From the NCBI GenBank assembly GCA_963718635.1, contig OY970367.1, positions 4,092,001 through 4,156,000 of the forward strand: DNA of 64,000 bases. Reading direction: 5' to 3'. Below are positions 1 through 10,839 of the stretch, piece after piece. The notes beneath the pieces are model-generated. The model had not been told where the DNA came from. It saw nothing but the letters and a program-made list of their open reading frames with translations, and made no database searches. Origin of the DNA: JAIOQJ01 sp963718635. Lineage in GTDB: Bacteria > Planctomycetota > Planctomycetia > Gemmatales > Gemmataceae. The first letter of the stretch is position 1, and the number at the start of each line of letters is the position of its first letter. The position numbers and the translations under genes are program-made.

Positions 1-2
1 CG

Positions 3-278
3 GGCGACGTCCGCGGCAGGGTTTTCGGCACCTTTGGCGTTAGCGTCTATTCGGGATTGGGCGCCGAATCATTGCACCCGCTTTCCCCGACAACTTGCAC
101 GCTAAACTTCGGCACCATCGCCCCCGATGGCCAAGTCGATCTTCGGCTGATCTACGACCACCGCGTCCTCGATGGCTCTACGGTGGCTCGAGCGCTCAAG
201 CGACTCGAGGAAGTGCTCAACGATCAAGTGGCAGTGGAGTTGTTGGAACAATCTATCTCGGCAAGCCGAGCAGCATAA
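3..278 (+). CDS. 2-oxoacid dehydrogenase acyltransferase (E2), C-terminal fragment
   Basis: The gene begins before the window; the frame is open from base 3. The visible 91 residues carry the end of an E2/CAT-fold catalytic domain, with the signature YDHRVLDG whose His and Asp act in acyl transfer between lipoyl-lysine and CoA. The stretch after it (TVARALKRLEEVLN) is the usual terminal helix. Whether lipoyl and E1/E3-binding domains precede it cannot be seen. Such proteins work in pyruvate or branched-chain keto acid dehydrogenase complexes, but the exact substrate is undecided, and some planctomycete relatives are CAT-fold proteins outside classical complexes. It converges on the SDR gene that follows. 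Confidence 0.8.
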   Translation, partial: GDVRGRVFGTFGVSVYSGLGAESLHPLSPTTCTLNFGTIAPDGQVDLRLIYDHRVLDGSTVARALKRLEEVLNDQVAVELLEQSISASRAA

Positions 279-388
279 ACTGACCGACAGTCACGCAGTG
301 AGAGTATTGCGGTGACCGATCACGAAACCGGAGAGACGACAAAAAATATTGGACAAAAAATATGAGCAAGGAAAGGCAATTTGACCAA

Positions 389-462
389 GGATAACACTGA
401 TCGCACGGATGAAGAAAAGACTGCAACGCTTTCGGTTTTCATCAGTGACATCCGTGTTATCC
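389..462. repeat. Imperfect inverted repeat in the gap 279-531
   Basis: Two 24-bp arms (389-412 and 439-462) pair with a few mismatches around a 26-base loop. The arms contain the words GGATAACAC and CATCCGTG, a type of dispersed sequence often found between genes in large bacterial genomes; a similar copy lies at 55877-55998. It sits between convergent genes and could end transcription, but there is no T-run. Nothing else is recognisable in this gap. Confidence 0.6.
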
Positions 463-531
463 GTGGTTAATACTCTTATTTTTCTGTCCCAAATTTTTTT
501 GTCGGCGTGTCTGACAGTTGCGCTCTCCGTT

Positions 532-1218
532 TCAAAACGAAGGCGCCGTAAGCGATTTGCCATTGTCGCTCGCGCTTAAGCCAAGTAGAAATGGCGCTGC
601 GCGGATAGCCCACTTCGCGGCATTCCCATATTGGCCAGCCGATTCGCCCCATGCCGAGCGCAGCATATCGGTGTCAATAATGCCGGGATTCAACGGCACG
701 GCGGCCATGCCTGACGGCAAGTCTTGAGCCAACGCTTTGGTCAGCCCTTCGATGGCGTATTTACTAGCGCAATAAGGCGCAACACCCGGTGAAGTCGAAC
801 GCCCCCAACCGGAACTGAGATTGACGATCACCCCACGCTTTTGCTCGACCATAGCCGGCACAAAGGCGCGTAATACATTGGCGACTCCTTTGACATTCAC
901 ATCGATCAAATGGTCAAAGTCGATCGCGTTGATTGTCCAGAGCGGCGCGGGCACCACCATGATGGCCGCGTTGTTAATCAGCAAATCAGGCGGACCGCTT
1001 TTGGCTAACACTTCGCTTGCCCAATTCTCGACCGCCGAGGCATCGGCGACATCCACTGCCTTAAACTGACTTTGGGGAAAGACCTTCTGCAATCCAACCA
1101 CGGCGTCGGACGAACGGCCGCAGCCGCAAACGGTATGACCCTCAGCGCTGAACCGTTCAACAAGGGCTCGGCCTAGGCCTCGCGTAGCGCCAGTAAGGAC
1201 GATGATCCGCTTAGTCAT
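532..1218 (-). CDS. SDR family NAD(P)-dependent oxidoreductase
   Basis: A 228-residue classical short-chain dehydrogenase. Visible motifs are the cofactor turn TGATRGLG (residues 9-16), NNAA (82-85), catalytic Ser in NLSSG (about 135) and YCASK with Tyr149 and Lys153. Two residues give an NADP-like 'CGRSS' after the second strand. The substrate cannot be read from sequence. The start has a good ribosome site (AAAGGAG, 6 bases upstream) and lies 15 bases after the pyruvate carboxylase stop, so the two are probably co-transcribed, though a functional link is not evident. Confidence 0.9.
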   Translation of the reverse strand: MTKRIIVLTGATRGLGRALVERFSAEGHTVCGCGRSSDAVVGLQKVFPQSQFKAVDVADASAVENWASEVLAKSGPPDLLINNAAIMVVPAPLWTINAIDFDHLIDVNVKGVANVLRAFVPAMVEQKRGVIVNLSSGWGRSTSPGVAPYCASKYAIEGLTKALAQDLPSGMAAVPLNPGIIDTDMLRSAWGESAGQYGNAAKWAIRAAPFLLGLSASDNGKSLTAPSF

Positions 1219-1233
1219 GAAAAACTCCTTTCG

Positions 1234-4200
1234 TCATGCTTCGAAGCGCATGAGCAATTCACCGCCTTCAACTTGCGTGCCCGCCCGCGTCAAGACCTCC
1301 GCAATACGGCCTGCTTTCTCGGCATAGAGCGTCGTTTCCATCTTCATTGCTTCGAGCGTCAGCAGCTTCTGGCCGACGGCCACTTGCTCGCCAACGGCTA
1401 CCGCCACAGCGACGACGGCGCCGGGCATTGGCGCGCCGATCTGCAAGGGATTGCCCGCCTCGGCTTTCGCCCGCGAGCGAGCTTTGCCTTCGACCGCCAG
1501 CGACTTATCGAGCACCAATACTTCGCGCGGCTGGCCGTTCAGTTCGAAGAAGACAAGCCTTCTGCCATCTTCGTGCGCATCGCCCACGGTGAGGAATTTG
1601 ATGATCAGCGTCTTGCCCGGTTCAATATCGACGCTCGTTTCTTCGCCCGGCTGCAAGCCGTAGAAGAACACTTCGGTCGGTAAAATGCTCGTATCGGAAT
1701 AGGTGCGAACGTGCTCGGCATAATCGGTAAAGACGCGCGGATAAAGCAGGTATGTCACCACTTCGCGGTCGCTGGCGGGCACCTGAATCTTCTTTTCCAG
1801 TTCTTCACGCGCTTTGGCGAAATCAGCAGGAGGCAGTTTGGCGCCAGGGCGTTCCGTGATCGGCGTACGGCCGCGCAAGATCTTCTTCTGCAATTCGACC
1901 GGGAAGCCGCCGGGCGGTTGCCCGAGTCGGCCTTCGAAGAACTCAACCACCGATTCCGGAAAGGCCAACTCGCGATTAGGGTCAGCGACCTGTTCGGGAG
2001 TCAAATTGTTGGCGAGCATGAAGAGCGTCATATCGCCAACGACTTTCGATGAGGGCGTTACCTTGACGATATCGCCGAACATCAAATTCACCGCCGCGTA
2101 GGTCCGGCCCACTTCGTGCCAACGGTCGCCGACGCCAAGTGAAATCGCTTGCTGATAAAGGTTAGCGTATTGTCCTCCCGGCATCTCATGCAGGTAAACC
2201 TCTGAGCTGGCTGCCTTTTGCGCCGTCTCAAACGGCGTGTATTTCTTGCGCACATCGTCCCAATAGTCGGCCGTCGTTTGCAGCTGGGCGAAGTCCATGC
2301 CGGGGTCTCGCTCAGTGAAGCGTAGTGCTTCTTCCAGCGCATTCAGACTTGGCTGACTGGTCAGCCCTGCCATCGGCGCGAAGGCGCAATCGACGATGTC
2401 GACGCCTTCTTCGGCCGCCATTAAGTAAGATGCCAGTTGACCGCCCGCCGAATCATGCGTGTGAAAATGAATGGGGATGCCGATCTCTTGCCTTAGCGCC
2501 TTGACTAACTGTTTGGCCGCGTAGGGCTTCAACAGGCCGGCCATGTCTTTAATCGCTAAAATGTGAGTGCCCAACTTCTCTAATTCTTTCGCCAGACTCA
2601 CATAGTATTTGAGGTCATATTTGTTGCGCTTGGGATTTAGAATATCACCTGTATAACAGATGGCTGCTTCGCAGATCGCATCGGTCTTGCGCACGGCATC
2701 GATGGCCAACTTCAAGTTCGGCAGCCAATTGAGCGAATCAAAAATGCGGAAGACATCGATGCCCGCGTCGGCCGACTCTTTGACAAACGTCTGCACGACG
2801 TTGTCCGGGTAATTCGTGTAGCCGACGGCATTGGCCGCCCGCAGCAGCATCTGGAACAAAACATTGGGAACCAGCGCCCGCAGCTGCGTCAGACGATCCC
2901 ACGGCGATTCCTTGAGAAAGCGCATGGAAGTGTCGAAAGTAGCACCGCCCCACATCTCCATCGAGAACAAGTCGGCATGCACTTGCGCGTAGCGTGAGGC
3001 AATGCGGATCATGTCATCGGTGCGCATGCGTGTTGCGAACAGCGACTGATGGGCGTCGCGCATCGTCGTATCGGTGATGAAGAGTTTCTTCTGCTCGCGC
3101 ACCCAACGGGAGAATTTGTCGGGTCCGAGTTCCTTGAGTTTGTCGCGCGTTCCTTGCTTGAATTCTGAAACTGGAACGCGGTAGGCCGAACTTAGAATGG
3201 TTGCAGAAGGCTTTTTATTGCGAAGCGCCAGTTCCGAGTTTCGGATTTCGGGATGTCCGTTAACGATGATTTCGCCGATATAGCTCAGAATTTTCGAAGC
3301 GCGATCGCGGCGGGCGCTGAACTGGAACAGAGCCGGCGTTTCATCCAGAAAGCGCGTGGTGACCTTTCCTTCAAGGAAATTCGGGTTGCTGATGAGATTG
3401 AGCAAGAAAGGAATATTGGTCTTCACGCCGCGAATGCGGAACTCTTGAAGGCAGCGCTCCATCCGTCGAGCGGCGTCAATGAAGCGCAGGCCAGCCGCCG
3501 TCACTTTGACCAGGAGCGAGTCGTAGAATGGCGTGATGACAGCCCCGGAGAAGGCACTGCCGGCATCGAGCCGAATGCCGCCGCCGCCGGCCGAGCGATA
3601 GTGCGCCAATCTTCCGTAGTCGGGCATGAAGCCGTTCGCGGGGTCTTCCGTGGTCACGCGCGCTTGGATTGCAAAGCCCCGAGTCGTGATCGCATTTTGA
3701 TCACCCAAGCCAATCTCCCGGTCGCTGAGCGGCGTACCTTGTGCAATCAAGATTTGCGATTTGACGATGTCGTAACCGGTGACGGCCTCGGTGACAGTAT
3801 GTTCCACTTGAATGCGCGGGTTGACTTCGATGAAGTAAAACTCGCCCGTTTCCGCGTCAACGAGAAACTCGACCGTGCCCGCGTTGTTCAACTTGACCGC
3901 TCGCCCGACCGCTAGCGCCGCATCGAGAATCCGCTGACGGGTCTTGGGCTCAAGATTTTGCGACGGCGCTATCTCGACGATCTTCTGATGCCGGCGCTGC
4001 AGCGAGCAATCGCGTTCGAAAAGGTGGACCAGATTGCCGTGCTTGTCGCCGATCAACTGAACTTCAATATGCCGAGCCCGACGCACAAACTTTTCGAGGA
4101 AGACGTCGGCGACGCCGAAGGCAGAGCCAGCTTCGCACCGAGCCTGGTCCAGAGCAGGCTCTAATTGCTCAGCCGAGAAGACGGGCCTCATGCCGCGGCC

Positions 4201-4719
4201 GCCGCCACCCATGGAAGCCTTCACCATCACGGGAAAGCCGAGCTTGTTGGCAATGGCCATCGCTTCATCGATGGTTGCTACCGGCGCTTCGCTGCCCGAA
4301 AGAATTGGCACCTTTGCTTTCTGGGCGATGCGGCGAGCGGCGACCTTGTCGCCGAGTTCGTCGAGAATATCGGGGCGCGGGCCGACGAAAACGATTCCCG
4401 CTTCGGCGCAGGCGCGGGCGAAGGCCGCGTTCTCGGAGAGGAACCCATAGCCGGGATGAATGCCATCTACGCCAATCGAGCGCGCTAAGGCGACGATGCC
4501 GGGAATGTCCAGATAGGCCCGTATCGGCTCGCCTGCCTTGCCGACCAGATACGCTTCATCTGCTTTGAACCGGTGCAAGGCGAAGCGATCTTCGTGCGAG
4601 TAGATCGCGACCGTACGAACATTGAGTTCATGGGCCGAGCGAAACACCCGAATGGCGATTTCACTCCGATTGGCGACCAGTAACTTTTGGATTGGCTTGG
4701 TAACGACGGCATCCGGCAT
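1234..4719 (-). CDS. pyc: Pyruvate carboxylase
   Basis: Biotin enzyme that carboxylates pyruvate to oxaloacetate, the main anaplerotic feed of the TCA cycle. The roughly 1161-residue chain has the usual order: biotin carboxylase with the ATP-grasp loop MGGGGRGMR and the EVNPRIQVEH motif (about 1-450), carboxyltransferase starting at TDTTMRDAHQS (about 545), and a C-terminal biotinyl domain with EAMKMET (Lys near 1126). The frame is open 39 codons further upstream, but the ATG at 4719 is preferred: it has AGGGG 6 bases before it and matches the family N-terminus (KLLVANRSEIAIR). Intact in this window; followed by the SDR gene. Confidence 0.97.
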   Translation of the reverse strand: MPDAVVTKPIQKLLVANRSEIAIRVFRSAHELNVRTVAIYSHEDRFALHRFKADEAYLVGKAGEPIRAYLDIPGIVALARSIGVDGIHPGYGFLSENAAFARACAEAGIVFVGPRPDILDELGDKVAARRIAQKAKVPILSGSEAPVATIDEAMAIANKLGFPVMVKASMGGGGRGMRPVFSAEQLEPALDQARCEAGSAFGVADVFLEKFVRRARHIEVQLIGDKHGNLVHLFERDCSLQRRHQKIVEIAPSQNLEPKTRQRILDAALAVGRAVKLNNAGTVEFLVDAETGEFYFIEVNPRIQVEHTVTEAVTGYDIVKSQILIAQGTPLSDREIGLGDQNAITTRGFAIQARVTTEDPANGFMPDYGRLAHYRSAGGGGIRLDAGSAFSGAVITPFYDSLLVKVTAAGLRFIDAARRMERCLQEFRIRGVKTNIPFLLNLISNPNFLEGKVTTRFLDETPALFQFSARRDRASKILSYIGEIIVNGHPEIRNSELALRNKKPSATILSSAYRVPVSEFKQGTRDKLKELGPDKFSRWVREQKKLFITDTTMRDAHQSLFATRMRTDDMIRIASRYAQVHADLFSMEMWGGATFDTSMRFLKESPWDRLTQLRALVPNVLFQMLLRAANAVGYTNYPDNVVQTFVKESADAGIDVFRIFDSLNWLPNLKLAIDAVRKTDAICEAAICYTGDILNPKRNKYDLKYYVSLAKELEKLGTHILAIKDMAGLLKPYAAKQLVKALRQEIGIPIHFHTHDSAGGQLASYLMAAEEGVDIVDCAFAPMAGLTSQPSLNALEEALRFTERDPGMDFAQLQTTADYWDDVRKKYTPFETAQKAASSEVYLHEMPGGQYANLYQQAISLGVGDRWHEVGRTYAAVNLMFGDIVKVTPSSKVVGDMTLFMLANNLTPEQVADPNRELAFPESVVEFFEGRLGQPPGGFPVELQKKILRGRTPITERPGAKLPPADFAKAREELEKKIQVPASDREVVTYLLYPRVFTDYAEHVRTYSDTSILPTEVFFYGLQPGEETSVDIEPGKTLIIKFLTVGDAHEDGRRLVFFELNGQPREVLVLDKSLAVEGKARSRAKAEAGNPLQIGAPMPGAVVAVAVAVGEQVAVGQKLLTLEAMKMETTLYAEKAGRIAEVLTRAGTQVEGGELLMRFEA

Positions 4720-4874
4720 GAGCGGCCCCTGAGAGTATAACGCAACCTCGGCTTTCATCTTAGGAAACGCGAGAGACGCAACAATATGCTTGTTAGCGAG
4801 CCGCTCCAGCGATGAAGTTGGTAGCTGGACGCGCAAGTGACGGAGTTGAGGCGGTTCGCCAAAATGTACTTAAT

Positions 4875-4900
4875 CGGTCGCTGGCGCTTCCGCCTAACAA
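4875..4900. repeat. Dispersed CGTCGCTGGCGC element
   Basis: A 26-base word resembling TCGCTGGCGCGTCCGGCTAA that recurs at 32065, 32231, 39473, 63541 and 63702 in this window. Here it lies between pyc and the 3' end of the RND gene and has a few substitutions. Confidence 0.6.
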
Positions 4901-4904
4901 GGGG

Positions 4905-7900
4905 TCAATGCGACAGCCCGCTCGATTTCGGCTGGCGATAGGCGAAGAAGCTATAGAGAACCGGGACCAGATAGCGCAGTCATCAAGAGGGTGGCTGTCA
5001 TGCCGCCGACGACGACGATAGCGAGCGGCTTTTGCGTCTGCGAGCCGATACGGGTGGCCAGTGCGGCAGGGAGCAGGCCAAAGATAGCGGTCAGGTCGGT
5101 CATCATCATCGGGCGCACGCGCCGTTCCGCCCCTTGCAGAATGGCTTCGCGCGGCGGGACGTTGTGCGCTCGCATGTCGTTGAAGTAAGAGACCAATAAC
5201 AGGCCATCCATGATGCCGACGCCGAAGATCGATACGAAACCGACAGCGGCCGATACGCTGAAGTTGGTGCCGGTAAGATAGAGCGCCCAGACGCCGCCCA
5301 GCGATAGAGCGACCACATTGACGAGGACTAAGCATGCATCAATTACCGATTGGAAGGCCATATAAAGCAGGATGAAAATAAGCGCCAATGAAAGCGGCAC
5401 GATCGTCATCAATTTGCCTTCCGCTTCTTCCATCTCCTGGAATTCGCCGCTCCACTCGGCCCGGTAACCTGGTTCCATCAGGTCCTTCGTGCATCTTTGG
5501 CCTCGGTGACGGCGCTGGCCAAGTCGCGTTCGCGCACACTGAATTTGATGGCGATCATGCGGTTGCCCTGTTCGCGATAGATCGTCGAAGCGCCGGCCCG
5601 TTCATATCGGCCATGTGGATCGGCTTCGCCGTTGGCGCCCAGAGGCGTGACCACATCCCGTAGCCTTAAGCGCGGCGTATTGGTGATCGGGTTGCCGGTA
5701 TCCGCCTGGCTTCCTGTTGTGGAGGGAGTCGGCTGGCCGCTGCCGCTGGCATTCGGCGCTAAGCCCGGCGTGGTCTTGTTCACGGTGTTGTTGGTGATAT
5801 CGATTGGCAGGTCGAGAATATCTTCGACATTACGGCGTTTGCTGATGGGCAAGCGCGTCACGATGTCAAAAATACGCTCGCCTTCGATCATGCTTGAAAA
5901 GGCTTTGCCGCCCACGGCCGATTGAAGCATGTTGTTGATATCCGCAACGTTGACCCCGTACGTTTTGCACTTATCCAGATCGGGCCGGAATTCGAGATTG
6001 GTCTGCCCTTTGATGCTGAAGATGCCGACGCTTTGGATCCCCTCCACTTCGCGGAGCTTGTTGCGGAGCTTCAGAGCAAGTTCGTCCAGTTTCTTTAGAT
6101 CGGGTCCGAAGATCTTGATCGAGTTATCGCCTTTGACGCCGGAAAGAGCTTCCATCACGTTGTCGCGGATGTTCTGCGAAAAATTCCAATCGACGCCCGG
6201 AACGTCGCGTGTCAGATCGTCGTTCATCTGCTTGACGAGTTCCGTTTTATTCCGCGAGCGCATCGGGCCATGCAGCCAGCGCCGCCAGCCATGTTGCTCC
6301 ACCACCGCAGGCCAATCTTTTTCAGGCCGCAGTGGCACAAAGAACTCGGCATTGTAGAAGCCAGTGGGATCGGTGCCGTCATCGGGCCGCCCGATTTCAG
6401 CGACTATAGTAGCCACCTCGGGATAGGAACCCATGATCGAACGCGCGACTTTGCATTTCTCGGCGGAGTTGAAGAGCGAAGTATTCAGCGGGAAGGTGCC
6501 GCGAATCCAGAGATTCCCCTCTTCCAATTCGGGCATGAACTCGCGCCCCATGCGCGGCAAGGCATAGAAAACCGTAGCGCCAATCAAGAACGCGAACAGC
6601 CCCATCGTGAACCAGCGATGATTGAGAAACCATTCAAGCTGTTCGAGATAGGTCCGCTTCAGCCAGCTTACCAGGCGGTTGTCGGGTACAGGTTTCAGAT
6701 GTTTGAACAGCAGCAGCGACAACACGGGCGCAACCATCAGGGCCAGCAGCAAGGCGCCGCCCAGGGCGAACGCATAAGTATCGGCCATCGGACCAAAAAG
6801 CTGGCCTTCCGGGCCGGTCATGGTAAACAGCGGAACGAACGCGCAGATGATGATGGCCGTCGAAAAGAAGAGCGGTTTTTCAACTTCGAGGCAGGCGAAC
6901 AAAATACGTTCCTTCAACGGCAATTCGGCGTGCTCGCCGGCGCTGATCTTTCGGTAGATGTTTTCGACCATGATAACGGAGGAATCGACGATGATGCCGA
7001 AATCAACCGCCCCAATCGACAGCAAATTGGCTGACTTGCCTCGTGTATAAAGCACCGCAAATGCGAACAGCAGCGCCATGGGGACGTTGACGGCAACAAT
7101 GATGGCGCCGCGAACATTGCTGAGAAACATCAGCAGGATCATCGTCACCAAAACCATGCCCAAAACCAGATTTTCCTGAACGGTTTCGGTCGTGACGTTG
7201 ATCAGCTCGGTGCGGTCGTAATAGGGCTCGATGATTACGCCCGGCAACAGTTTGCCGTAAGCGGGGTCGTTGATCTCTTTCACTTTTTCCTTGACCGCAG
7301 CCAATGCCGGCAAGGTGTCTTCGCCTTTGCGCATCAGCACCACACATTCAATTTTGTCGTCTTCATCGCGCGAGAGCAATTTGCCGCCGATATCAACGAC
7401 GCGATCGATCACCGATGCCTTCTTATGATCGGGCACGCTCAAGCCGGAACGCCCAAGCCGCGTCTGATTGCCGACGACTACGCCTTGTACGCCCACCGGC
7501 TGGCCGAACTGCAGTCGGCCGCCCATTACCAAGTCTTCGACTAGGATTTCAAAATTGTTGATGGTTGTAATAACGACTTTGCGGATTTCGAGGATGCGCT
7601 TGTTGTCTTCCTCACGCAAAATCTTGACGGCGGCCTTCGCCTTGCGCCGGCGTTGGTCTTCGCGCAACTTTTCGACATCGGGTCGATTCTCACGCTCGGC
7701 TTCCAGTAACTCGGCCTCCGCCTTTTCATCCGGATCTTTGTTGGCAATTTTCAGCACGGGATCGAGCCCGGCGCCGAACAGGCCGACCGAACGGACGTTC
7801 ATCGCCACTTGGCCGGAGATGACGAAATCCGCGCCGACGTTCATATTGGCGCTGGCCAGCGCGCTTTGCACCTGCTGCAGCGTGATGCCCCGGCTCTTCA

Positions 7901-8495
7901 GGGCGTCCATATTGAGATGAATTTCGTAGCGCTTGACTGAGCCGCCGCGACTTGTGATGTCGATAATCCGTGGCACACGGCGGAACTCGCGTTCCAGCAC
8001 CCAGTCTTGCAAAGCTTTGAGATCATTCAGCGAATAGATGTCATGGCCCGCTTCGTCCTTCGGGCTGCGCAGGGTGTAGCGATAGATTTCGCCGGTCGGG
8101 CTTTGAGGCGACAGTTGCGGCGTAACCCCCGCGGGAAGCTGCTGAGTAAACTGCAGGCGGTTGATGACTTCCTGACGCGCTTCCTTGAAGTCAAAGCCAT
8201 ATTCGAATTGAAGCCGAATGTGCGATAGGCCGAACAACGATTTGCTGCGCAGGAATTTGAGTTTTGGCATCCCCGCGAGAGTAACTTCGAGCGGCACCGT
8301 CACTTGCCGTTCGACCTCTTCGGCCGACGCGCCGGGATACTGAGCGATCACTTCGATAATGGCCGGCGCCGGATCGGGATAGGCTTCCACGTTGACAGAG
8401 CGAAAGGAGTAGCCGCCATAGCCGATCAAGCCTGCGCATAGCAGCAACACTACCAGCGGGTTGTCGAGCGACCAGGCAAGGAGTTTACGAATCAT
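4905..8495 (-). CDS. Heavy-metal efflux RND pump (CusA/CzcA type), two frameshifts
   Basis: Inner-membrane proton-driven pump of a tripartite efflux system. The N-terminus (LLAWSLDNPLVVLLL, then YPGASAEEVERQVT and LFGLSHIRLQF) and the two blocks of membrane helices are typical of the HME-RND family. A charged, coiled-coil-like stretch of about 60 residues (near 260-320, KAEAELLEAERENR onward) enlarges the porter region. The frame breaks near 5478 and again near 4970; joining the frames restores the family end LVPVLYSFFAYRQP and a stop at 4905. It follows its adaptor by 34 bases. The outer-membrane partner is not in the window, and metal or solvent specificity is unknown. Total length after repair is about 1196 residues, longer than the usual 1040-1050. 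Confidence 0.9.
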
Positions 8496-8529
8496 GAGCA
8501 GCTACTGTTCTCGTCCGATCGCGCCCTAA

Positions 8530-9988
8530 TCACTCGCTCTTTTCGGATTCCAGATCTTCGAGCTCTTTCTTCAGTTCCAGCAATCCCGACATAATGACCC
8601 GTTCGCCTAGTTGCAAGGGCTCACGGGGCAGCAACCCCTGGTCCTGCTCTTCCGGCGTCAGTTCCTTTTCTTTATCGGAGAGCTTGCTCCGGACGAAGAC
8701 TCGGTTATCAATGCGCTGGGTCACCATCACCCGCCGCATGGCGAGCTCGGCCTTGTCCGGATCGAGTTGAACAAAAACGATCGCTTGTTTGCCGTCGTCG
8801 GCGACGGCATTGGCGGGAATTTCAACGACATCGCCAGGGGGCGGCAGTTCGATGGTTGCCGTCACATATTGGCCGGCTCGCAGAACCCGATTGCTGTTGT
8901 CGATCATCCCTTTGATCGGCACGCTGTGCTGATTGGGATCCACCAACATGCTAATTTCATCGACAGTTCCGGCATAGCCTTCGCCTTCAGGGTCCCCAAG
9001 CGTGTGAATCGTCCACTTCAATCCCGATTTTTTCCACTGTTCATACAGTTCTTTCACTGTCTCTTCGGTGGCGTTCGCGACGACTTGTAGCCTATCGATC
9101 CGCCCAATCTGAAAGAGCGCCATGTTTGAATCGACGACGATCTCTTTTTCCGAAACGTTTCGCTCGACGATGTATCCATCGACCGGCGCGCGCAGCACCA
9201 CCCGTCCCCATTTGTCTTCCTTGTTCGGGTCGTACTTCTTGGCATTGAATTCGCGCCGCGAACGACTTTTGACAATGTCATCCGCCTCGGCATAAACCGC
9301 TTCGATTTCATCCGCAGGAATCTTCCACGTTTCGAGAGTCTTAAGCGAGCGATTGATCGCATTCACATCCGCTTGCAGGTTGCGGTCATAGGTCAACTTC
9401 TGCACTTCGGAAATGACTCCCGACAACTGCGCTCGATCGGCAATATCCTTATCGAGGCGATATTGCACCAGGGCATCGATCAAATCGTTTTTCTTGGAAC
9501 CGACATCGACGCTATAAAAAACGCCAAGGGGAGTGTTTTCCTTCACGAAGTCGCCGGTTTGCAACTCGCGATCCTGCGTTCCGGAACCAGTGACTGTTGA
9601 AAACGTGCCGATCTTCACCACCTCGGCCGGGGCAAAACGAGCCGCGGGTGCGATAGAGGCTGCTCGGTTCGAAACGAGTTGTCGCCGAAAGGACGATAGG
9701 GCGTTTCCCTTTCGGGGGTTCAGCAACTGCAACCAAATCGTGGCCGTTTTTGCGAATGCCCAAGCTGGAGCGAACTTCGGCAGGCACCGTCAAAACGTGC
9801 GAATGGCCTTTTGCCAATTCCACTTTTTTCAGTCGCTGTTGGTCGTTCTCGGCCGACACCGGCTGTGACGGGCCGGCGCCAGGCAACGGTACGCCGAGCG
9901 AATAAGCGGAGAAAGCTCCGCCGGCCAGCAACACCACAAGAAAGACTGCGATGTGCCGTCTTCGAATGCGGGAGAGGAATGTAACCAT
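8530..9988 (-). CDS. Efflux RND periplasmic adaptor (HlyD/CusB type), one frameshift
   Basis: Membrane-fusion protein that bridges the RND pump and an outer-membrane channel. The chosen start (ATG at 9988) gives an N-terminal membrane anchor (HIAVFLVVLLAGGAFSAY). The frame breaks near 9643 in a GC-rich stretch; the corrected chain runs RFEPSSLYRTR into ARFAPAEVVKIGTF, the lipoyl-like half motif of adaptors. A helical hairpin, barrel domain (APVDGYIVERNVSEKE) and membrane-proximal domain (VEIPANAVAD) follow. Length is about 486 residues. It lies directly upstream of the RND gene in the same direction, so adaptor then pump form one operon. Confidence 0.88.
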
Positions 9989-10639
9989 CGAGCTGACGCT
10001 CCTAGATACTGGCAAACTTTGGCAATGAGCTTCGGAGAGAAAGCCGGGCCACGTCTGCAAACCTGGGAGCAGGTTACTTTATGGCCACTCCTTGATAACG
10101 CCACAGTCAAATTCGAGCAACTTGAATCGGGGTATGATTGTTGGTCGCGAGCCGGGAGCGCTTGCGACTGGAGAAAGTCTTTAAAGCCAACCCCGTCGCT
10201 CATTGGGTTGCCCAAACAAATCACTGCTCTTTATGCACGCCTCTATTACGGTTTGAAGCGGAAGAATGTTCGGCAGCGCGCGTGTCGCAGCTCAGATGCC
10301 TGTTGAACCTTCGCGGTGGCAACGTTGCCACCTGCACAAGTCGCGCGAACGTTTGATGTGTCTTGATTCCACAATCAGAAGCGCACATTCCGAATTTGAA
10401 GTGCGCGTTTTCCCGCGATCTTCTCGCGTTTCGCCTTGCGGAAATATTTCCACGAGAAGATCTCATCAGAATGACGAGCTATTGATCGACAATCATTTGA
10501 CATTTCTTTCGTTCCACGTCCTTCTTAGTCGCGACAGTCTAAATTGAACATGTATCCAAAGGCTAGCCTGCACTTGACGGCGATGACCGGGTCATTACAA
10601 TAAAGTTTTGAATCTCGGACAGATGTGTTGGACTGAAAA
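9989..10639. other. Non-coding stretch with palindromes
   Basis: No convincing gene is seen. The stretch holds a perfect 18-bp palindrome GGTGGCAACGTTGCCACC (10315-10332) and, at about 10403-10452, a copy of the dispersed element found at 31931 and 63573, recognised by CGTTTTCCC...GCGATCTTC and the core GGAAATATTTCC. The word GGCAACGTTGCC also occurs in the 63-bp array at the end of the window (63007-63018). Confidence 0.5.
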
Positions 10640-10678
10640 GGGCTTTGAATTGAAATTGTTTCAAAGCCCGTTTTTTTT
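10640..10678 (+). terminator. Intrinsic terminator with no gene upstream
   Basis: A 10-bp perfect stem (GGGCTTTGAA / TTCAAAGCCC) around a 10-base loop is followed by a G and eight T's: a textbook rho-independent terminator on the plus strand. No plus-strand coding gene precedes it for 10 kb, so it may end a small RNA or a leader, or simply insulate the promoter just downstream. Confidence 0.75.
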
Positions 10679-10704
10679 CCAATAATCGGGAACTAGGTTA
10701 TAAT
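10676..10704 (+). promoter_or_regulatory. Probable sigma-70 promoter of the DUF1501 gene
   Basis: A perfect -10 hexamer TATAAT lies at 10699-10704 with a weak -35 (TTTCCA) 17 bases before it. It would give a leader of about 130 bases ahead of the ATG at 10840. Confidence 0.5.
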
Positions 10705-10839
10705 GGTGTTCGTCTTAGCTATTGAGTAGACCACGCCAGTCGCAGCCAACCCGTTCAGGCCGATGCTGGATAGATCAAAAATACCTGCCGCGACGCTTCG
10801 AAATTACGCGATCCTTTTACTAGCCAAGGGGTGGATGAC

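Noticed and set aside
291..563. A 90-codon minus-strand open frame containing NTDVTDENRKR
   Set aside because: It is the translation of a dispersed inverted repeat; such peptides recur as false proteins in many genomes.
3253..3915. A 220-codon plus-strand open frame opposite pyruvate carboxylase
   Set aside because: Shadow frame of the biotin carboxylase domain on the other strand.
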